Part shown: in pieces, positions 59,401 through 64,000 of the stretch | How positions within the stretch are numbered: position 1 is the first letter of the stretch | Layout of the letters: every line of letters starts with the position of its first letter | Source of the DNA: Dyadobacter sp. UC 10 | GTDB taxonomy: Bacteria; Bacteroidota; Bacteroidia; Cytophagales; Spirosomataceae | NCBI RefSeq assembly: GCF_008369915.1 | Contig: NZ_VSRN01000001.1 | Location: forward strand, 6,630,501 to 6,694,500 | Reading direction: 5' to 3' | Length of the DNA: 64,000 bases | Program-made: the position numbers and the translations under genes | The notes under the pieces: generated by a model | The model's database searches: none | What the model saw: the letters and a program-made list of their open reading frames with translations, nothing else | Told to the model about the DNA's origin: nothing

Positions 59401-61050
59401 CTTCGATTTAACCAAGTCTTTTTCTTTTCCATATAGCTCACCCTGATCAGGTGTCTTATTGATAAAGACATTGTACTTCTCCGGAATCAGCGGATCCAGT
59501 TCGGCAGTTTTAATAAAAGCTTCAGAAGTGCAATCCGTTAATAGTATTGCCTTTTTGCTAGTGGGGTCTTGCTCCAAAGTTACATGCGCGACGTTGTATT
59601 GAACTGGACCATTAAACCAACTATCAGCTGTCTTGGTACTTGAACAATTATAGTTACTATCGTAAGGCAGCTCTCCTATCCCAACAGCCGCGCACGCTGT
59701 CATGACCCTTTCAAATACGGGCGAACCGGGCAGATGCCCCTCGGCAATGGCAGCTTGCAGAAGTCGGAAGCGCAGTTCGGAGAAAGTGGAGTTGGTATTG
59801 ATTTTACCGACAATTGCACGGTAGAATAGTTTCAGGGCAAGCGCATACGTTGCATATTTGTTCCCTGTGATAAGAGGCTCCGTGGAAAAATAGCTCCTGG
59901 ATTCGTCATCATCGATATGGCCACTTTTCGCCACATTTAGATAATAGAACAGCAGCGTTAATACGGAATCATTAAAATTTTCAGGTCCAGAATTATCCTG
60001 CCAGAATTCACCCTTGTATGTAGACGGTACACTATACTGTTTTGGGTTATCAAACGATATAAGGTCGGCCGCTTCAATGATTCCCGGCTCGTAACCAAAC
60101 GACCAGCCAGGATTAGAAAATGGTTCTCCCGGCTTTTCGAAATTAACGAATGCCAAACCCATGATTTTCGCAAACGCGTTGATAATATGTACGGCTTCAC
60201 CCGCAGTTGGCTCTCCCTCCATGAGATCCAGGGCCATTCCAAATGTCATCGAACTAGCCAGATTTGTCCTAGAAATATATGAATCATGGACATTGTCTTC
60301 AATGTTAATATAGAACTCTGAGCGGTCGTCAAAGTGCAGCGCCTCATAAGGCGTCTTGGTGTCACGAAGGATTATCCGGACTAATTTCGCTCCTGCCTTG
60401 TCTATCCCTTTGTGATCCAGCAAACCAGTGGTGAATTTGAAAAAGCGTTGTGCAACATGCAAAGCTGTCACGCCGTAGATGGAAGGAATTGGATTAGGCG
60501 TGTTCGCATTAGCCTGATCGTTCAAATTATGAAGAAGGCTGAATGAACCATCATAGTAATCCGGCTGGCTACCCGACGGCATAATTGATGCAAATGGATA
60601 CCCGGTCAATTCAGAAAGCGTTCCGACTCCATCTGTTGCTACCACTTCAATTGTCGGAAACAGACCGAAGGGCGCGTGCTGAGTCGATCGCAAGGCCGCA
60701 CCGGTCGTATAATGCGATCCAAAGGGCGTCATAGGCTGAGCGGCATCATATTCGCTCTCAACATATGGTAAATACGCGGTTACCCGAATGGGCTGAACAC
60801 CATAGTATTTGGTAGGCACATATACCGTAAAAGGTTCAGGAGCATACAACACCCCAAATCGATTGGCAACTGGCGGTTTTGCCGGATCATACAAATCAGT
60901 TGGATAAACTGGAAACGCATCGTCGTCTTGTGCACTACATAAATGTGTAGTGCAAGCCGAGAAAAGAAGTAAGAATATAAACAATGTCTGCCTTCGGCTG
61001 TTACAGCGCCTTTGATTAGCGCACTTTCGCCAGGGTAATTTTGTAACCAT
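56488..61050 (-). CDS. Large secreted protein with two degenerate M4 (thermolysin-like) domains
   Basis: A 1520-residue secreted protein (signal segment QTLFIFLLLFSACTTHLCSAQ after a basic start). Residues about 190-460 align by eye with an M4 metalloprotease: SIYGVTALHVAQRFF, then VHIINAFAKIMGL in place of GALNExFxDIFG, and the C-terminal helical part GNKYATYALALKLFYRAIVG and ACAAVGIG as in thermolysin-type enzymes. Residues about 555-815 repeat the pattern with HAHSITARDWFRDRFG, RDYPSYV where HExxH should be, SSGLSSIFGL, VNSGFLQLFFYLLVHG and AWAAVLGLPDY. The zinc ligands are lost in both copies, so peptidase activity is unlikely. The remaining 700 residues are beta-rich, perhaps Fn3- or Ig-like. 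The M4 relation is inferred from motif order and needs a profile search. Confidence 0.72.
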   Translation of the reverse strand: MVTKLPWRKCANQRRCNSRRQTLFIFLLLFSACTTHLCSAQDDDAFPVYPTDLYDPAKPPVANRFGVLYAPEPFTVYVPTKYYGVQPIRVTAYLPYVESEYDAAQPMTPFGSHYTTGAALRSTQHAPFGLFPTIEVVATDGVGTLSELTGYPFASIMPSGSQPDYYDGSFSLLHNLNDQANANTPNPIPSIYGVTALHVAQRFFKFTTGLLDHKGIDKAGAKLVRIILRDTKTPYEALHFDDRSEFYINIEDNVHDSYISRTNLASSMTFGMALDLMEGEPTAGEAVHIINAFAKIMGLAFVNFEKPGEPFSNPGWSFGYEPGIIEAADLISFDNPKQYSVPSTYKGEFWQDNSGPENFNDSVLTLLFYYLNVAKSGHIDDDESRSYFSTEPLITGNKYATYALALKLFYRAIVGKINTNSTFSELRFRLLQAAIAEGHLPGSPVFERVMTACAAVGIGELPYDSNYNCSSTKTADSWFNGPVQYNVAHVTLEQDPTSKKAILLTDCTSEAFIKTAELDPLIPEKYNVFINKTPDQGELYGKEKDLVKSKVAISVHAHSITARDWFRDRFGHLGMDGLGKIGLLNCIGNSISPGEEIIPSSNEIDLRHTFSFKSACRDDVFRRYTQAIFISRDYPSYVDTDQGEEAKILSSGLSSIFGLTIKRDFEKKKLNPDADEIWQLYEELGDATQVRSFPQPKLHGQVSVYHGNNWVPGDTRVNSGFLQLFFYLLVHGTKSAEGYKNDEPGSLTYFVNPLPEDLVVKVLWNASRTVSYDPTIEEFRMATLTELHKLDPVKYHAKSKEHISIFDAWAAVLGLPDYASGLAHFPEDDAVVYPWAVKVGVEAEYPVYESYRLFEVSTSMAFNDNVAPVYRFVNSSAPDLETGMTYGYINLEPGKYFVRSHLAQGPDSRAHCEATNDPAFCESLLGKEKWTLPYPFTAGPVPAPVTISPLKGETVPAWSGFFSFGSVAGAMGYDMHVKDPQGTAAEHTIAVDIPYDEDDQSSVTKKLALSAKKPYSYAVAGKQKLGSEKAVHVLPGGLLQLLTEAEKEQFPTIYSDWTEEISFETDMPTISLHSPADQDSIPLFGEDVVLRSTRLTPDRADYYQFYLKEPFYESPALTQEEGFAHFAIHVPGLQGVEDKKGYHWAIVPRKKAELPFIVEEEEGEVVKWHRFIVTKNLAPKPEVDNIDCVEAGSEPVLHWKPVPGAQTYKLTGVDGATQTELGAYQTGQLAGKLSNMSTFPNKYIYKVAAGIMGGNGEWIFGPEAVGDYSVVPPSPSNLAPNNVSGVILGENNSVHFSWELPAGVTEVHLFARDEDTEQVLLDHFIVGDQVNLNHLEFDHDIFWSLQSQSPDKSCVSKEVTAIFHTEPAPDEFDFGFELRVDNDDPKIFGGLYHYSIRVIRPDGNVDFTGIGTVDADTWLQVGFVPEMGQVINGNEMNGQLTDQQGDYLIELEIIDMFQCQNCPDVNAHPKIKVRGMEYIRKNGESSWKLNKSVQPQPSDPEFPSRTIGAKKLIKLHYNLP

Positions 61051-61319
61051 AAATAGAGATATTTAGACGTGAAAAATTGCGCTATAATATCTCCCAAAGC
61101 ATTATTTGAGGGTGCTAAAATATCAGCCGACCGCTTTGCTTTATTAATCGGAGCTGACTACAAAATAATTACAGGTAATACCTTCAATTAACCTCAAAAC
61201 ATAGCTATCGGCTCTCCAAGTAATGGTAAGTTCGAAAACCATAAGGAATATACGTTTGCCAAATATCCTTAGCACTGTACGTAAATATTTTGATGAATTT
61301 GCCTCTAATTGAGTCAGAA
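61051..61319. other. 269-base intergenic region without a supported gene
   Basis: This stretch lies between the start of the 1520-residue protein gene and the stop of the oxidoreductase gene, both on the minus strand. It is AT-rich. A 70-codon frame on the minus strand (61144-61356) starts inside the oxidoreductase gene and has no support. I see no hairpin terminator, no exact TAnnTTTG box and no repeat; a promoter for the large gene must lie here but I cannot place it. Confidence 0.5.
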
Positions 61320-62699
61320 TTACTTCTTCTTCAATTTCATCGCAACCGGATCCCATTTAATCACTTTCTGACTGAAATAGCTTTCGTTACAAGCCAGAAC
61401 CGGTGCCGCGGCACGAAATGCAAAAACCGGGTCTTCTATCGTTTGGACACTTCCCTTTTTTAAATTTTCGAAAAAATCCCTGAAATGATCTGCATGCTCA
61501 TCCTCATCTTTCGGCGCTTCAAAGCGTACTTCTTTAACCGGATCTGCCTTTCTCGTGTCGGCTGGGTATTGTGCGTCATATTGTTTTTTAAATTCCTTTT
61601 GCTCACTATCCGAGAACGTATTGAAGCTGTCATACCCACCGAACCCGGGCGCTTTCGGCAGTTTCTTCTTGGTCAGGATCAGGTTATCCTGGGTAAATTC
61701 AATTTGTCCTTCCGTCCCGATAATCCGCGTATTATTCGCTATCGCGCCTGCATTTGCAAAATTGACCCGCAGTACCATCTGGAAGTTGGCATGAATATCA
61801 GTTTTTGGGTAGTCGAGAATAGAAACCATCACATCGGGTACGTCCCTTCCATCTTTCCAATAACTCAATCCGCCCGACGAAAAAATCCGCTCAGGCCCAT
61901 TTGAGCCTGTCACAAAATGCACGCCGGTGATCAAATGCACAAAAAGATCGCCCGCCACACCAGTTCCGTAATCCCGGTAGTTTCTCCACCTGAAAAAACG
62001 TTTGGCGTCAAAAGGCACTTTCGGAGCATCGCCCAAATAAGCATCCCAGTCTACGGTATTTACGGATGCATCGGTAGGTATCGAGTAGTTCCATGCTCCA
62101 ATTGCATTGAACCGGTCACTATTTGATTCGACGTAATTTATTTCCCCTATTTCCCCTGCCTGAAAAAGTCTTTTGGCTTCCTTAAATGCCGAAGAGCTGA
62201 TCCGTTGGCTGCCGACCTGCATCGTTTTCCCCGACTTTTTCCACGCATCTATCACCGATAATCCTTCATTGATATGGTGTACCATCGGCTTTTCACAATA
62301 CACATGCTTCCCGGCGGCAAGCGACGCCTTGGTAATATGGTCGTGCCAATGGTCGGAAGTAACTACGAGCACTGCATCGATGTCCTTTCTTTCAAGGATT
62401 TCCCGGTAGTCCCGGGTTGTAAAAACATCCTTTCCATACAGCTCCTTTACCCTGGTCAGACGGCCGTCGTACAGATCTGCCGCCGCCACGAATTCCGCTC
62501 CTGATCCACTTTTAAGCGCCGCATTGGTGTCACTGTGCCCTTGAATGCCCATCCCGATCGTCGCAAATCGTATCTTGTCGTTCGGACTGATTTTTTTGAG
62601 GTCTTTGATGATGCTGAATGGCTTGGCGACGCTTTCGCCTGCTACCAATACGGAGGCGGCAGTCACATTTCGAAGGAACTTCCGGCGGGTTGGATTCAT
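61320..62699 (-). CDS. Gfo/Idh/MocA-family oxidoreductase with Tat signal
   Basis: A 459-residue oxidoreductase. The start at 62699 gives a twin-arginine signal (PTRRKFLRNVTAASVL), while the longer frame to 62777 adds an unlikely hydrophobic stretch. The NAD-binding part includes IRFATIGMGIQGHSDTNAAL and VVTSDHWHDHITKASLAAGKHVYCEKPM (EKP catalytic lysine), followed by the large C-terminal substrate domain. Exported members of this family carry a tightly bound cofactor and act on sugars in the periplasm. A DUF1080 gene lies nearby in the same direction, which fits a 3-keto-sugar pathway, with a DinB-like gene between them on the other strand. Confidence 0.9.
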   Translation of the reverse strand: MNPTRRKFLRNVTAASVLVAGESVAKPFSIIKDLKKISPNDKIRFATIGMGIQGHSDTNAALKSGSGAEFVAAADLYDGRLTRVKELYGKDVFTTRDYREILERKDIDAVLVVTSDHWHDHITKASLAAGKHVYCEKPMVHHINEGLSVIDAWKKSGKTMQVGSQRISSSAFKEAKRLFQAGEIGEINYVESNSDRFNAIGAWNYSIPTDASVNTVDWDAYLGDAPKVPFDAKRFFRWRNYRDYGTGVAGDLFVHLITGVHFVTGSNGPERIFSSGGLSYWKDGRDVPDVMVSILDYPKTDIHANFQMVLRVNFANAGAIANNTRIIGTEGQIEFTQDNLILTKKKLPKAPGFGGYDSFNTFSDSEQKEFKKQYDAQYPADTRKADPVKEVRFEAPKDEDEHADHFRDFFENLKKGSVQTIEDPVFAFRAAAPVLACNESYFSQKVIKWDPVAMKLKKK

Positions 62700-62785
62700 T
62701 GTAAGAATAAGGAAAAGTTGACAGGATGATTTTGCTAAAATAAATAAAAAACGCTTTTCAAACGGCTTGATTAACAAGTAATAGG

Positions 62786-63268
62786 ATGGAAAAACACGAA
62801 AGAGGAAAATTGGCGGAAGAACTGACCATGCTCATCGAGAAAGGGAATGCACATGTGTCATTTTGGGACGCAATTGGAGGTTTACCAGCACAGCTCAGGG
62901 GAGCGGTTCCCAAAAATCTGCCTTACAGCATCTGGCAGCTGGTCGAGCACCTGCGGATCACCCAAAAGGATATTCTGGAATTTTCAGAGTCGGAAGCTTA
63001 TCAGGAAAAAGAATGGCCCAAGGATTATTGGACACCGGCGCTGGAACAGATTGACGAAGAAACCTGGGAAAATTCGCTGGCAGAGATCCGCGAAGATCAG
63101 CAACAATTCATCGCATTGCTTCGAAACGAAGAAAATGACCTTTTTACACCTTTCTCCTGGGGCGAAGGCCAGAGTTTGCTCCGCGAGGCAATGCTGATTG
63201 CCGACCATAATTCCTATCATACGGCCGAAATTGTGGTGATAAGACGACTATTGAATGCCTGGAAATAG
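62786..63268 (+). CDS. DinB-like/DUF1569-type four-helix metalloprotein
   Basis: A 160-residue four-helix bundle of the DinB superfamily. The three metal-ligand histidines are in place: H55 (IWQLVEHLRITQ) and H141 and H145 (ADHNSYHTAE). Many members are thiol-dependent transferases (for example with bacillithiol or mycothiol) and others are of unknown role. It diverges from the oxidoreductase gene with 86 bases between starts and ends seven bases from the DUF1080 stop. Confidence 0.87.
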   Translation: MEKHERGKLAEELTMLIEKGNAHVSFWDAIGGLPAQLRGAVPKNLPYSIWQLVEHLRITQKDILEFSESEAYQEKEWPKDYWTPALEQIDEETWENSLAEIREDQQQFIALLRNEENDLFTPFSWGEGQSLLREAMLIADHNSYHTAEIVVIRRLLNAWK

Positions 63269-63275
63269 TTACTGA

Positions 63276-63914
63276 CTATATTTCTTCGATCCAGATATCC
63301 TTGTAATATACTTTGGCTTTGCCACCTCCGTGGATTTGCAAACCGATAATTCCTTTCTGCGGGATCGACTTGTCGGGCTCAGTGTAGTCGATGGTTTGCG
63401 TACCGTTAAGCGAAATTCGAATGCGCCCATTCTCACTGCGTACTTCGTAATCGTTCCATTCATTTCTTTTCAAAATCTTTTCAACTAATGCCGAATCAGG
63501 AGCGATCAGGGTTTTGTTCCTTCTCGACTCGTCGTAAAGGCTCGCCCAAAATTTATCACCCAGGTCGGCCTGGTAACCGATCATTTCATAAGCCGGATCT
63601 TTGGCCCGCACACTATGGAACTGCACGCCGGTATTGATAAAACCCTCACTGCCGGTCAGCTTGAATTTCACTTTGAGGATAAAATTGGAATAGCTCTTTT
63701 TTGTACATAAAAATTCATTGTGAGGCACTGTTTCGCTCAGCGAGCCGCCAGCGATCGCACCGTCCTCAATTCCCCAGGTCGTTACCGTATCGCCTTCCCA
63801 ACCATTAAAAGTTTTTCCATCAAAAAGTGAAACCGGCTTTTTTTCTGGCGACACCGTGCAGCTCATCAGTATAAGCAGGATGGCGGCGAGCGGGTAGCGT
63901 GTCATTTTCGGCAT
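63276..63914 (-). CDS. DUF1080 (3-keto-disaccharide hydrolase domain) lipoprotein
   Basis: A 212-residue predicted lipoprotein (LILMSC lipobox) with one DUF1080 domain, a concanavalin-like fold. Marks are SLFDGKTFNGWEGD, WGIEDGAIAGG, FILKVKFKLTGSEGFINTGVQFHS, EMIGYQADLGD, NEWNDYEVRSENGRIRISLNG and GIIGLQIHGGGKAKVYYKDIWIEE at the end. Characterised members hydrolyse 3-keto-glycosides. The start may be the ATG at 63914 or at 63905. With the nearby Gfo/Idh/MocA oxidoreductase it fits keto-sugar processing in the periplasm. Confidence 0.92.
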   Translation of the reverse strand: MPKMTRYPLAAILLILMSCTVSPEKKPVSLFDGKTFNGWEGDTVTTWGIEDGAIAGGSLSETVPHNEFLCTKKSYSNFILKVKFKLTGSEGFINTGVQFHSVRAKDPAYEMIGYQADLGDKFWASLYDESRRNKTLIAPDSALVEKILKRNEWNDYEVRSENGRIRISLNGTQTIDYTEPDKSIPQKGIIGLQIHGGGKAKVYYKDIWIEEI

Positions 63915-64000
63915 AAGATTTGTATTTTAGCGTTCCGATGATATCTTGGATGTAATAAGTTTTAAAAGCGCCCGCTTCCAGCAATTTTACTATAAGTTGC

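Noticed and set aside
61144..61356. 70-codon frame on the minus strand
   Set aside because: It starts inside the C-terminal coding part of the oxidoreductase gene, has no recognisable features and low-complexity codon use.

Overview
The window reads as chromosome of a Bacteroidota bacterium, most likely order Cytophagales and close to Dyadobacter/Spirosomaceae. This is inferred from protein styles only: type IX secretion (T9SS) C-terminal sorting domains, Bacteroidota-type -7 boxes (TAnnTTTG), lipoproteins, an L25/Ctc-type rplY, GH78 and DUF1080 proteins, and a large hybrid kinase. GC content looks close to 50 percent. I see no rRNA, tRNA, transposase, prophage or CRISPR array.

Layout. 0-8.5 kb is mostly housekeeping: start of dnaE, a DUF2461 gene, trpS-PAP2-prs-rplY ending in a strong terminator, a 2-hydroxyacid dehydrogenase, pdxA, yicC and a 3-methyladenine glycosylase. 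8.6-21.3 kb holds a TPR histidine kinase coupled to a methyltransferase, an MMPL/RND permease, an Anbu proteasome-like peptidase, a GDSL lipoprotein, a lipid kinase, surE, a hexuronate-type MFS transporter and a cytochrome-c dehydrogenase-like lipoprotein. 21.3-26.3 kb holds an ECF sigma factor with a membrane partner, a TetR gene with two matching operators and its flavoprotein target, a THUMP methyltransferase and a 57-residue gene with its own terminator. 26.3-36.3 kb is carbohydrate metabolism: GH78 rhamnosidase plus sugar isomerase divergent from an AraC regulator, then glgX-treZ.

36.5-44 kb is a signalling block: a REC-PAS-kinase, a 1199-residue CHASE3-HAMP-GAF-kinase with three receivers, a lone receiver, a CheR-type methyltransferase and a receiver-less CheB-type methylesterase, with no methyl-accepting receptor. 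From 42 to 45.7 kb the gaps carry tandem arrays with an 8-bp period, and a 15-bp array has been read into the C-terminus of an AraC-family gene.

45.7-61 kb is surface biology: an S74 tail-fibre-type protein, a C1q-like protein and two T9SS-sorted proteins in one direction; a delta-60 repeat protein cut off from its sorting domain by a one-base frameshift; a CocE-type hydrolase; a 24/25-bp tandem array with a palindromic core; a receiver; YceI; and a 1520-residue secreted protein that appears to contain two tandem thermolysin-like (M4) domains that have lost their catalytic residues. The window closes with a Gfo/Idh/MocA oxidoreductase, a DinB-like protein and a DUF1080 lipoprotein.

The most notable items are the double pseudo-protease, the receptor-less CheR/CheB kinase block, the octamer and 24/25-bp arrays, and the TetR regulon with paired operators. 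All family calls are from reading the protein sequences; none was checked by a database search.
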